DNA from: Falciphora oryzae
Taxonomy: Eukaryota; Ascomycota; Sordariomycetes; Magnaporthales; Magnaporthaceae
DNA length: 44,669 nt
Assembly (NCBI GenBank): GCA_000733355.1
Contig: JNVV01000087.1
Location: 1-44,669 of the forward strand
Direction of reading: 5' to 3'
Below are positions 31,041 to 41,129 of the stretch, one piece after another. The notes under the pieces were generated by a model, which did not search any database, was not told the origin of the DNA, and saw nothing but the letters and a program-made list of their open reading frames with translations. Position 1 is the first letter of the stretch, and each line of letters begins with the position of its first letter. A program made the translations under genes and the position numbers.

Positions 31041-31049
31041 CTATATAGT
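31041..31049 (-). promoter_or_regulatory. TATA-like box upstream of the 53-aa gene
   Basis: The sequence CTATATAGT reads as ACTATATAG on the - strand, about 170 bp before the ATG at 30871. The leader between them is rich in A/G on + (T/C on -). Position and sequence suit a core promoter, but no start site is known. Confidence 0.4.
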
Positions 31050-31158
31050 ATTTTTTTTTCCCCCCACATGGTGGTGCCGTGTCCATTTTTCGGTGCCAGA
31101 GTCTCCGTGTCCTAGCGCCGTGATGTCGTGATGTCGTGTCGTAGCGGTGGCGTTGGTC

Positions 31159-31180
31159 TTTTTTTTTTTTTTTTTTTTTT
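31159..31180. repeat. Poly(T) run
   Basis: Twenty-two consecutive T on the + strand within the spacer between the 53-aa gene (-) and the HET gene (+). The rest of 31050-31885 is the divergent promoter region; TATTTATA at about 31380 is a possible TATA element on +. Confidence 0.85.
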
Positions 31181-31885
31181 GGGAGAGCCGCAAAATGCAG
31201 CACGAGTCGAGCCACTATTTTTTAGCGCCTGCCGTCGTATCGGTGCCCGTCCATACCTTATTTGCACGCTGAACCTGGGCAACAAGCCAGCATCTTGCTA
31301 ATGCGGATCGCCCAAACAGCGAAAATGCCGTGACTGGAAGGGACAAGCCACGGCCAGGTCGTTCCCCCAGAAATCGGCGTATTTATAGCAGCGTCGCGAG
31401 TCGTGGCCAACCAAATGGGCCGTGAACTCTCGGCAGAGATGCACGACCCCAGTCCCCATGGACAGCCAGAAAGAAGTCCTGCCTGCCAGCCTCAATTGCG
31501 ATTCCGCGCCACCCGGGGCTTTTGGCAGTATCCTCGCGGGGTGGGCGGCTTCGTAATCGGCACCGACCCGCCAACCGTGATTGGGCTCTGCAGCTCGCGG
31601 CCACGTGCGGGCAGGCTGGTGGCACTGGAAGCTCCGTGGCTAAGCAACAGCGCACAGTCAGCGGGATCGCCGGAAGGGTTCCTGATTTTTAGTCGTGGAG
31701 GTAAGGCTGCGACGGCGGCAGCGGAATTGAAGAGAGAAAAAGATGTCGCGAATTCACTCCCGGCGGGAAACCCCGCTGGCCTGGACAGCTGTCGCGGCTG
31801 CGGAAGCGACCTCAGGCGAGCGGCGAAACATTCGCATGCGGAACAACTAGGCACCCAAATCCATGACAGCCAGCGCCGATCGAGC

Positions 31886-34018
31886 ATGCGGCTCATCAAC
31901 ACCCGGACCCTCCGGATCCACGAGTTCGTCGGGACGCGGGTGCCGCCGTACGCGATCCTGTCGCACACCTGGGGCCGCGGCGAGGTCACCTTCCAGGACT
32001 GGAACGCGCCCGACGGCGGCCGGCACCGCGAGGGCCTGGCCGGCTACCCCAAGATCGCGGCGACGTGCGCCCGGGCGCGCGAGCGGGGGCTCGAGTTCGC
32101 CTGGGTCGACACGTGCTGCATCGACAAGACGAGCAGCGCCGAGCTGAGCGAGGTCATTAACTCTATGTTTGCCTGGTACCGCAACGCGGCGGCATGCTTT
32201 GGGTACCTCGAGGATGTCAGCGTGCCTCATGTCCAGCCCGTTGCGGAATTGGACGGCGTCGGAACGGCCGGGTTTGTGGGTTTCGCACGCAGTCGGTGGT
32301 TCACGCGCGGCTGGACGTTGCAGGAGCTCCTTGCACCGCACGACATTGAGTTCTTCAACCGCGACTGGGCGCCCGTCGGCCGCAAGCTCGCTTTGGCTGA
32401 GGAGCTCGAGAGTATTACCGGGATCGACAATAAGGTGCTCGAGGGCGACGAGCCGCTGCGCCGTGTTAGCATCGGCCGTCGCATGAGCTGGGCTGCCAAT
32501 CGACGGACCAGCAGGCCCGAGGACCGCGCGTACAGCCTGCTGGGCATCTTCGGCGTCAACATGCCTCTGATCTATGGCGAAGGGGCACGTATGGCGTTCC
32601 GCAGGTTGCAGGAGCAGATACTGGCGCGATCAGACGACCATACCATCTTTGCGTGGCGTGCATCAGCGACGGATGAACAGGACGAGGCGTTGGATGCACA
32701 GCAGGACGGCGCCACCACCGCCACCATCCCCTCCACCGCAAACAAGCATGTATCCGGACTCCTCGCGACAGGACCGCACCAGTTCCGCAACTTCCTGGAC
32801 CGGTCCAACATGGGCCTCGTGGGCAGCGCGCGCGAGGGGGACCCGCTCGACAACATCGTGCGGGTGTGGGACGACACGGCGCCCCAGGAGCCCATCACGC
32901 TGACCAACAAGGGCATCCGCATCACGGGGCGCGTCGTGAACCCGGCTCCCGGCTCCAGGCACCACGAGCTGCTGGTTCTGGTGCTCAACTGCTCGCCGGG
33001 TTGGAACCCGCTGCTGCTGACGGGCATCTTCATCCGGCGCGAGCGGGGCGACAGGTACGCGCGCCTGCGGCCCGACGAGCTGATCGAGATCGAGGTCGGC
33101 GGTGACGGCAGCAGCGGCGCGTCCCCCTGGTTCCAGACGCTGACGCTGCACGGGCTCGCGTCGGCCGAGGACGTGCGGGGGCACCGATACGTGCGGCCCT
33201 GGACCTCCACCGCCGAGATCAGCCTCGAGATGCAGCAGGAGAGCCACCTGAGCGCCCTCGGCCTGAGCCGCCTCAAGGATGTGGAGGAGGAGGAGAATGA
33301 GGAGGGCGACGACGAGTCGGTGGCGGCGCCGGGGCCGACGACGACGTCCGAGGTCGCCGTCGTCGAGCGGTACAGCAACGCCTTCTACATGGAGGAGGAC
33401 TGCTTCCACCCACGCGTCCTGATGGGCGGCGGGTCGCCGTTTGGCGGCTACGCGCTGCAGACCATCCTGACGGGCACGTCGAGGGGCCGCTACCGCCTGT
33501 TCCGCTTCGACCCGACGGAGCGCCACGACCTGGTCATCAAGAACCACGACGACTTCCGCGCCGTGCTGGCCTTCACGTCGTGGGGCGACCCCTCCCACGT
33601 CCTCCTGGTCATCCTCGCCACGAACGAGGTGCCGGGAAAGAAGGAGGGTGACGCGCCGAGGCAAGGGCTGTGGTTTAATGTCGTCAAGAGCACGCGCCGC
33701 GACCAGTGGACCAAGGTAGGGCTCGCGGCGGGCTCGGACCCTGCGACGGCGCTCGATCCGGAAAGCCTGCTCCTCGGGGCTGCCCCCGTCGACCCGGACA
33801 AGCCGCACCACTCGGTCACCACGAAGGTGTCGGAAGATCTGCTGGTCACGGTGCGCGTGTGGACGAGGGCGACGTTTATCGGCCTGCCCATGCAGCACAT
33901 CGAAGTCATAGGGCCGTGGCCGGACGAGGGGGCGTGGATCCGGCGCAGCCTCAGCTTGGTAGGGGCCGTGGGGATCTTTATGGCGTCGCCGGTCCTGCTT
34001 TATATCATGCTCAGTTGA
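31886..34018 (+). CDS. HET-domain protein, intact (710 aa)
   Basis: The frame is open well upstream, but I start at 31886 because MRLINTRTLRIHEF is the conserved HET start. Domain motifs: PYAILSHTWGRGEVTFQDW at 21-39, FAWVDTCCIDKTSSAELSE, FARSRWFTRGWTLQELLAP, MSWAANRRTSRPEDRAYSLL and GVNMPLIYGEG, about 240 residues in all. The C-terminal 450 residues are of the type often found after HET in large fungal families, with an acidic patch near 465-480 (EEEENEEGDDE) and a hydrophobic last 20 residues that could anchor it in a membrane. There are no introns. HET proteins set off incompatibility cell death after sensing by a partner domain; no NACHT or ankyrin part is present. The GC-rich codons give a 453-codon antisense frame that I take to be a shadow. 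Confidence 0.88.
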   Translation: MRLINTRTLRIHEFVGTRVPPYAILSHTWGRGEVTFQDWNAPDGGRHREGLAGYPKIAATCARARERGLEFAWVDTCCIDKTSSAELSEVINSMFAWYRNAAACFGYLEDVSVPHVQPVAELDGVGTAGFVGFARSRWFTRGWTLQELLAPHDIEFFNRDWAPVGRKLALAEELESITGIDNKVLEGDEPLRRVSIGRRMSWAANRRTSRPEDRAYSLLGIFGVNMPLIYGEGARMAFRRLQEQILARSDDHTIFAWRASATDEQDEALDAQQDGATTATIPSTANKHVSGLLATGPHQFRNFLDRSNMGLVGSAREGDPLDNIVRVWDDTAPQEPITLTNKGIRITGRVVNPAPGSRHHELLVLVLNCSPGWNPLLLTGIFIRRERGDRYARLRPDELIEIEVGGDGSSGASPWFQTLTLHGLASAEDVRGHRYVRPWTSTAEISLEMQQESHLSALGLSRLKDVEEEENEEGDDESVAAPGPTTTSEVAVVERYSNAFYMEEDCFHPRVLMGGGSPFGGYALQTILTGTSRGRYRLFRFDPTERHDLVIKNHDDFRAVLAFTSWGDPSHVLLVILATNEVPGKKEGDAPRQGLWFNVVKSTRRDQWTKVGLAAGSDPATALDPESLLLGAAPVDPDKPHHSVTTKVSEDLLVTVRVWTRATFIGLPMQHIEVIGPWPDEGAWIRRSLSLVGAVGIFMASPVLLYIMLS

Positions 34019-34552
34019 CGGCATGGCGTTGGATACGTGATTGCTTAGATTAGTCCTTCCATATACCCTTTCTTACATCACTTCTTTTTACTTTTCCACG
34101 TCCTTCGGCATCGTTTTTTCCCGCATGGTCCCCACTCTACCCTGTCCAACCTCTCTAGAGATGCTTTCCACAAACACACACATTCTTCGGGACTCGGTAG
34201 ATCAGTCGGCGGTGTTAGCACCCGTGCGTCGGTGTTGCTGGAAGGACGGTGGCAAGGCAACGGAAGCAATGATTGGTCGTCCTGGAAGGTGATCGGATGG
34301 AAGAGAAAAGTTTTCGTTTGTTTTTCTCTGGAACCCTCTTCCCAACGCACAGGACCAAACATAGGCCTCCAGCAGCCAAACATTGCACCCTTCCTACCGC
34401 TGTTACCTTGTTCTCCAAGGTTCTAGGACCCAGACGGCGATCACTGGACTACGAATATCCTAGGGAGGCCCGCGCTACATGAGCGGACAATCGCTTTCGT
34501 TTCCATTCGCTTCCCTTCTTGGCCGCTGAAAGAAGTCTTTGACGTCGTCGGC
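34019..34552. other. Spacer between HET and the ATPase gene
   Basis: The HET 3' end and the ATPase promoter. No separate gene was seen. Confidence 0.4.
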
Positions 34553-36480
34553 ATGTGGCTCGCGATAAATAGAGCCCACGGCACGCGCCCCCCCACCTGG
34601 CGCACCGTAGCCTCGGCAGCCACCCCAATACCACCGGACCCGGACTCCCCAAGCCCGTCTGAAGGCGAGGCACCGATCACTCAGCCCTCATCTGGTGAAG
34701 AGGACGACGAAGAAGGCGAAGGCGAAGGCGACACAGTCGACGGCCAAGAGAGCGAGATGGATTCTCCGGACCCCCAGACCGACAACCTGACCGAGCAGCT
34801 CGAGCTGCTGTCACTGGCGGCGGACAACAATGAGCTTTCCGAGCTCCAGGCCGCCCCCATCTTCACTGCTAAAGTTCGGAAGCAAGCCGAGGCCATGGCC
34901 CGCACTGACGACAACTCGGGTGGCCACAAGACCTTCCCGCAGTACGGTCTGCTTGCGGCGGACGCCGGCGCCGACATCTCACGGGCAAGCCACACCGGAG
35001 ACGCAAATGACCCGAGGCTGTTCTACAACATCGCCGCCCCGTCAAGCATCTTTGTGTGCGGCAGCCAGGGATCAGGCAAGAGCCACACGCTGTCCTGCCT
35101 CTTGGAGAACTGTCTCCTGCCCTCGGCCGCCAATGTCCTGCCCCGGCCCCTGACCGGCATCGTCTTCCACTACGACACTTTCGTTACGGACGGCGGAGGC
35201 GAGCCCTGCGAGGCAGCCCACCTGGCTTCGAACTCCGAGGTCAAGGTGCGGGTGCTGTGTGCACCCACCAACCTCAACACGATGAAGGTCTGTGTGTCTC
35301 TGGAAGTCTTCGAGAATGCTGCGACCATTAACATTAGCCCTTGCCCTGTGTAGAATGTCTACTCCAAGATCCCTGGCGTTACCGTCCGTCCTTTGCGCCT
35401 CGACGAGAGCGACCTGAACACGCAGCGGATGATGGCCCTCATGGGAGTCGACGACGGCAACGGCATTCCCTTATACTTGCACGTGGTCCAGCGCATCCTC
35501 CGCGACCTGAGGTTGGAGCAGCAGGCACTTGCATCCGCTGGCGGCCGTTCTTCCCAGCCGTTCCAGTATGCCAAGTTCAAGGCGATGATGCAGGCCGAGT
35601 ATCTGACCCCGGCCCAGGAGGCGCCTCTCAAGCAGCGACTCTATACGCTGGAGAGCTTCATGGTTTCGAAGCAGGCGTACTCCTATAGCTCCCTGACGAC
35701 CGCGAGGGGCAATATTCGCAAGGTTACCCAAGACGACCCGGGCACAGATTGCACTCCGCAGGTACGCAGAGCTTGTAAACCACAGAGCGAACCTCTCAAG
35801 GCCCATGGAACTAACAGAATGCCAACCCTTGCCAACAGCCCAGCCAGCTCACCATCGTCGACCTCTCGTGCCCCTGCGTCAAGGCGGACACGGCCTGCTC
35901 TCTTTTTAACATCTGCCTCAGCCTTTTCCTGGAGCAGGACTCGTCCAAGATCGGCCGCGTCGTCGCCTTGGACGAGGCGCACAAGTACATGGGCGGCGCC
36001 AACGGCGCGCCCGCCGAGTCGGCCGACGCGCGCGCCCTGACCGAGTCGCTCCTGTCGACCATCCGCCTCCAGCGCCACCAGGGCTGCCGCGTCATCATCG
36101 CGACTCAGGAGCCGTCTGTGTCCCCGGCCCTGCTCGACCTGTGCTCCGTCACCATCGTGCACCGCTTCACGTCGCCCGCGTGGCTTAAGGTACTCAAGGG
36201 TCACCTCGCGGGCGCCAGCGCGGCGTCTGCGGTCTTGGAAAAGGAAAAGGGGGAGGAGGACCAGGGTGACGGCGGCGTCATGGCGGAGCTGTTCTCGCAG
36301 ATCGTCAAGCTGCGCGTCGGCGAGGCGCTGCTCTTTGCGCCCAGCGCGGCCGTGGGCGTGTACGAGGACGGCGCCGGCGAGGACGGGCGCGTGTTCTGCC
36401 GCCTGGGCAGCGGCGTGCGCAAGGTGCGGATCCGGAACCGCATCACGGCTGATGGCGGCCGGAGCATCATGGCTTCGTGA
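34553..36480 (+). CDS. HerA/FtsK-like P-loop ATPase (3 exons, 594 aa)
   Basis: Exons 34553-35287, 35354-35761 and 35839-36480 are joined in phase 0 by GTCTGT...TAG and GTACGC...CAG introns. The N-terminal 60 residues are Pro/Ser-rich and strongly acidic (EEDDEEGEGEGD). Walker A is CGSQGSGKSHTLS with GSQGSGKS at 170-177. Walker B is VVALDEAHKYM with Asp426 and Glu427. A sensor-like segment RHQGCRVIIATQEPSVSPAL follows, ending in an Arg-rich C-terminus. The STIRLQRHQGCRVIIATQEP layout is that of DUF87/HerA-type hexameric motor ATPases, known in archaea and bacteria as DNA translocases and widespread but uncharacterised in fungi. Whether it acts on DNA or protein is unknown. Alternative later Met codons exist; the chosen one gives the longest acidic tail. 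Confidence 0.78.
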
Positions 36481-37040
36481 AACGGAGAACGCTGACTCTG
36501 TAAGATTGGTGGCGAGGGGGATTATTGGCTGTGGACTTTGGCAAAGTGCTTAGATGGACCTGTTGGGGATTCTTCGACCGGGTTGGTATTGACAGGGCCG
36601 ATATGTGACCACTGCGGGTAGACTTTGATGTAATTGGATTGTTGTTGTTTTGTACATGCCGTGACTGGTGCTGCTGACATCCACAGGGCTCGAGATGCGG
36701 TGTCGCTCGACATAATTAGTTTTGGGCCGGGCTATTCGGAGCATGATGGACGCAAGAACAAGTAGCCTCCATGTCCATGTCGCCTAAATGTAGGTGAATC
36801 TACGTTGGGCAGGCCTTGGTGCCGTCCCTTTACTGTGACATCCTCGGCGCGGCATGGTTTGTCGTCTTAACTACGGCGTCCTTGGTGTCGGGGCCCCTCT
36901 CTGTCGATTCTCCGTCACTGGGTATCCCTTCTTCCCCGCTATTGACCACGCCGGACTTGTGTACCCTGATCGGAGTTGAAGCATCGATGGTTAGCAAAAT
37001 GCACAAACAGACGGCAGACAGGTGGCTAGGATTCTTGCAC
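36481..37040. other. Convergent 3' regions
   Basis: Between the stop codons of the ATPase (+) and the pantothenate-type MFS gene (-). No ORF with recognisable content. Confidence 0.45.
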
Positions 37041-38399
37041 CTACTCCTCTCGCTTCAGGTAGACGTCCAAAACGTGCGCAGCAACAACCAACGCCACCGC
37101 GCAGGCGAGGCAGAACCCGAACCCCTTCGGGAACTTGGGGCTCTCGACGGTCGGGAAGGTGAGCAGCGGGGTCCAGGCGGTGGACGACTGCGCAATAATG
37201 GTAATCATAACGAGGGTAAAGGATCGTTCCTCAAGCGAGTCGCGGAGTAGAGTGTTGAACCAGCCGTGGATAACGCTCGACATGGCGTTGGCCCAGTACA
37301 TCGTCGAGAACGCGTACCACATGGCGGCCTCGGGCGCGTTCCAGACCACCAGAATGATCAATCCCGAGGCGTTCATCAGCGACGACAGCGAAATGGCCCA
37401 GGCCGGGCCGATGAGCAGGTCCGAGGCAAAACAGGCGACCAGGTTGTACAGGATGCCCAGCGCCGGCGAGATGGTTCCGAGCTCGTTGGTCTGCGCCGCG
37501 CTGTACCGGCCGAGGCTCTTGATCCACAGGAGGAAGCTGCCCGCCGTCTTGTGGATGCCCGCGTTCCAGAAGAGCACGTCGACGAGCACGACGGTCCAGA
37601 AGCGAGGGCTGGTGAGGATTCTGGTTAGGCTGCCGAGCTTAAACTTGCCCTTGGTGACGTGCCCGTTGCGCTCGAGCCGCGCTTTGCCGATGGCGATGTC
37701 CTGGTCGTTGAGGACCCGGCAGTTGGGCTGGTCGATGGTTCCGGGGAGGAGGAAGTAGCCCAAGATGCCGACGGGGAAGGTGATTAGCGCGCAGATGATG
37801 TGCATCCATCGCCATCCGGACAGCCCGTTGACGCCCTCGAGGCGGTGGGAGGCTCCCGCCGCGACTAGGCCGGCAGTGAGGGTGCCGAGGTTCAAGCCCG
37901 TGTAGAAGAGGCCACCGCGGCGGGCGATCTCGTGGCCACGATACCAGGAGCCAAAGACGTAGTGCATGGCTGGAAAGAAGGCGGCCTCGAAGAACCCCAC
38001 GAGGAAGCGGTAGGCGGCCATCTCGCCAAAGCTGTGCGCGCGGTACTGCAGCAGGGTGAACAGCCCCCACATGATATCCATAAAGGGGATGGACCAGTGC
38101 ATGGGGATGTAGGTGAAGAGGAACATAAACGGGACCATGCCGACCACCGCGCCGACGGTATACATGGTTTGCAGCCGGACGAGTTCGTTGCCAAAGAAGC
38201 CGAACTCCTCCTTCATGCCGGCGACGTAGGCATTGTTGAGGTTGGCCTGGTCGATGTACTTGACCCAGTAGGCCAGGATGGCGTAGGGGACGACGAGGAG
38301 GTCCAGCTTGACGATGAACTTGCGCTCCTCGGGCGAGTCGTCGTCCGAGTACCACTGGATCTTCCACCACTTCTGCCGGGGCACCGTGGTTTCGGCCAT
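37041..38399 (-). CDS. MFS transporter, pantothenate/allantoate type (452 aa)
   Basis: A single uninterrupted frame. I start at 38399 (MAETTVPRQKWWKIQWYSDD) because the longer upstream frame adds 79 residues unlike the family. Family signatures: SPEERKFIVKLDLLVVPYAI, WVKYIDQANLNNAYVAGMKE, a loop WGLFTLLQYRAHSF, FLVGFFEAAFFPAM, SWYRGHEIARRGGLFY, WRWMHIICALITF and a last TM before KREE. This matches the anion:cation symporter family of Dal5, Fen2 and Liz1, and the DQxNLNNAYVxGM motif is strongest in the Fen2/Liz1 pantothenate group. About 12 membrane segments are expected in the plasma membrane. It is divergent with the FAD monooxygenase at 39304 across a 0.9-kb spacer, so the two may be co-expressed. 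The exact substrate is not shown by the sequence. Confidence 0.85.
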   Translation of the reverse strand: MAETTVPRQKWWKIQWYSDDDSPEERKFIVKLDLLVVPYAILAYWVKYIDQANLNNAYVAGMKEEFGFFGNELVRLQTMYTVGAVVGMVPFMFLFTYIPMHWSIPFMDIMWGLFTLLQYRAHSFGEMAAYRFLVGFFEAAFFPAMHYVFGSWYRGHEIARRGGLFYTGLNLGTLTAGLVAAGASHRLEGVNGLSGWRWMHIICALITFPVGILGYFLLPGTIDQPNCRVLNDQDIAIGKARLERNGHVTKGKFKLGSLTRILTSPRFWTVVLVDVLFWNAGIHKTAGSFLLWIKSLGRYSAAQTNELGTISPALGILYNLVACFASDLLIGPAWAISLSSLMNASGLIILVVWNAPEAAMWYAFSTMYWANAMSSVIHGWFNTLLRDSLEERSFTLVMITIIAQSSTAWTPLLTFPTVESPKFPKGFGFCLACAVALVVAAHVLDVYLKREE

Positions 38400-39303
38400 C
38401 TTTGCGGCAGCTCGGGGGTCTGTCTGGATGACCTGGGGATGTTCTCGAGATGCCGTCCGGACACGTCGATGGTCCCGACTGAAGGGCAACCCGCTGCAGG
38501 AGTCAGCGGACAGGAGGAGGGGGCAAGAAAGAAGAGAAGCGTGGGAACCTCGGGCGTAGGCTGACAGAAGGGCTATAAACCATATCCAGGCTTCACCCAT
38601 GTCTGCCAAGGGGTGTAATTGCTGTCCAGCAGACAAGGAGATTGTCCAACCCCCACACCCCGGGCCTGTTCCGGTCCATGGCGCGTGGTAGTGGGTGGTT
38701 GGTTGGCATCATCGGGGAAGGCGTCCAAGCAGGCTCGACGTCGCGAGAAAACTGGCGTCGAAATTCGGTGTTTCGGCGATGTGTCATTGAGGGGTTGCCC
38801 TTTCGGGCTCCAAATGACTCGTGGGGCGACCTTATTGGGCTGCAGGGCTGGGCGCGGGCGGGGAAGGCACCCCAGAATAGAAGAGAGCTGGCACGGAAGC
38901 CCAACATCGATGGCGCGCGCAAAGGGCACGAAAGCTGGGCAGCCAAGAAGGGATCGCCAGGCCGCTGTGGACGCAAGGGGAGTGGCGTGGCAAACTGTAC
39001 TTTCTTGCTCTCATTGCAGACGACATCGCTCAGAACCAAGTGGATTTGGCTCTTTGCGTGGTCGGACATCTACCCGATTTATCGATCACGAAGCGAGGCC
39101 ATCTTCTTGCGTCATCCCCATGCGCCCCGCACCCGAGATAATCGCCCGAGAAGTCGTGCGACGCGGCTCCATCAGACGGCGCCGGCTCACCGGCACGGGG
39201 TGTCCGTCCTCCTGATAACACGACCGCCGCGCTGCCGTCGTCGTGCTGGGCGTGGAGGACAGGCTATTCTCGAGTCTCCTAAGGTACCAAAAAAAGGCGT
39301 ACC
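38400..39303. promoter_or_regulatory. Divergent promoter region shared by MFS and monooxygenase genes
   Basis: About 900 bp between two start codons facing away from each other. Frames of up to 236 codons run through it, but they carry no motif. Regulatory sites cannot be named from the sequence. Confidence 0.45.
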
Positions 39304-40726
39304 ATGGCCGACACCTCCGTGCTCAGGATCGCCATCGTCGGCGCGGGAATAACTGGTCTCACGGCCGCCATTGCGCTCAAGAACCAGCCGGGCATTGACG
39401 TGCAGATCTACGAGCGAGCACAGGAGCTACGCGATGTGGGAGCGACAATCGCGCTGGGGCCGAATGGGTTGAGGACGCTGGAGAGACTTGGAGTCCACAA
39501 TGCGCTGGATGATTCTATTGCCTTTCGTAACAAGTCTGGCCATCCCATGATATTCAAGTCAGTGCTTCCCCGGCCGACGGAACAATCAGTTGCCGGTGAT
39601 CAGTACCGTCTAACCATCCGACTGCAGGCACGCCAAAACCAACGAGAGAATCTCGGTCGACACCCACGCCAGCCAGGTCGAGCCGCGCCACAGGACCGCG
39701 CGCTACTTCAGGCCGCACCTCCAGCAGGCCCTCCTCCAGCACGTGGACCCGGCAAGACTTCATTTGCGCAAAACCTTCACCTCCATCACCACCGACCCCG
39801 CGACCTCGAGGCAGATCCTCGCCTTCGCCGACGGCAATTCCGTTACCGCCGACATCGTCCTCGGCGCCGACGGCATCCACTCCCCCGTCCGGCAGGCCTT
39901 CGCGCCGCAGACGCGCGCGCGCTGGACTGGCTGGGTCGCCTTCCGCTCCGTCTTCCCGCGCTCGCACGTCGCGCACCTCCCCGACCTGCCCGACGAGGCC
40001 GTCCACATCTGGGGCGTCGACCGCACCCTCTTCCTTTCGCCCCTACCTGCGGGACCGGCCGGCGGCGACCCCCTGTTCGCCGTCGTGGCGTCCGCCCAGG
40101 AGGACCCGGAGGCGCCCGACGCGCCGTACAGGGACACGACGTGGAACTCGGACGGCGACGTGGCCGTGCTGCGCGACTTCTACAAGGACTGGCACCCGGC
40201 GCTGCGCGCCGTCGTCGACGCCACCCCCTTCACTCGCGTCTACCCCAATGCGGCCGCAGACGGGCTCGACTCGTGGGTGCTGGGGGACGCCGGCAGGGTC
40301 ACGGTCGCGGGGGACGCGGCGCACGCGCACGGCGGCGCGTTCGCGGCGGGCGGGAGCCTGGGCATCGACGACGCGTGGGCGTTTGCGCAGTCCGTCCTGC
40401 ACTTCTTTGCCGACGATGCTGTCTCTGCCGAGACTGGCCCCGGCAACAGGGGCGCAAAGGTGACGGCGGCGCTGCGGCTGTACGAGAGGACGCGCAAGGC
40501 GCACACGGACCGCGTGCAGAGGACGGTGCGGAGCAAGAACGACGGGGTGGTGCGGCGGCTGCGTGCCGGCGTGGAGGAGACGGACGAGGCGATGAGGCGG
40601 CGGCTGACGTCAAGGGAGGACCTGGCGTGGATCCATGAGCACGACGTGGTAGCGGCTTTTGCCGGCGCGGTGGCAGCTCTCGGGGCCAGGGCTGCTCCGC
40701 AGGTGGAGGCCCAGGCGAGGCTCTAG
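39304..40726 (+). CDS. FAD-dependent monooxygenase, salicylate hydroxylase type (450 aa)
   Basis: Exons 39304-39557 and 39628-40726 are joined by a 70-nt intron GTCAGT...GCAG that contains a TCTAAC branch site. The Rossmann start is IAIVGAGITGLTAA (GxGxxG at 13-18), with YERAQEL holding the Glu that binds the ribose of FAD. The DG motif is LGADGIHSPVR (about 161-171). The GD motif is VAGDAAHAHGGAFAAGGS (about 310-327), normally GDAAHxxxPxxGQG; the Pro and the Gln are absent, an unusual form. Size and motif order fit class A flavin monooxygenases that hydroxylate aromatic acids such as salicylate or 6-hydroxynicotinate using NAD(P)H and O2. The substrate is unknown. The neighbouring transporter could supply it. 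Confidence 0.83.
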
Positions 40727-41024
40727 AGGTCGGGTAATTAAATCGGGTTTCCGAAAGTTAGAGGAGCCACCGACGGATTGCCCCGTACATCTCCTTGCAT
40801 CGAGGGGGAAAAGATGGAGTGCCTAAGTAGACACAGAACTCCGTTCAAACTACTGTGATAGTTTGGCTTTCACAACCAGCAAATAACCGATCGGCTTCGT
40901 CTATGCGATACGCAGCATGCTATGCCAGGCCGACCCGCTTGTACTTCTTCGGCCCCGTGTTCCGTTCCGCAGTGTCGCAGAGGCGGAGCAGAAGGAAGTA
41001 AATCTCAGTAACTCGAAGGAACCA
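40727..41024. other. 3' region of the monooxygenase gene
   Basis: No further gene. The pogo element begins just to the right. Confidence 0.5.
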
Positions 41025-41129
41025 TAAGTCAGTGCACCCCCTGTCGGCCACCCCCCCCTTCCGGCCACCCGCCAAGGGCCCACTGCAACACCAACCCCGG
41101 TGCATTCAACTGCAGATATCTACCTCTAT

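Noticed and set aside
32663..34024. A 453-codon frame antisense to the intact HET gene
   Set aside because: It overlaps a gene with clear domain motifs, is rich in Arg, His, Ala and Gly, and has no motif of its own. It is a shadow caused by GC-rich third codon positions.
38619..39352. A gene in the divergent promoter (198- and 236-codon frames)
   Set aside because: Overlapping frames with no motifs, and they run into the start of the monooxygenase in another frame.
39304..40638. Intronless 444-aa monooxygenase
   Set aside because: Reading through 39558 loses the flavin-enzyme motifs. Splicing 39558-39627 restores them to the end.
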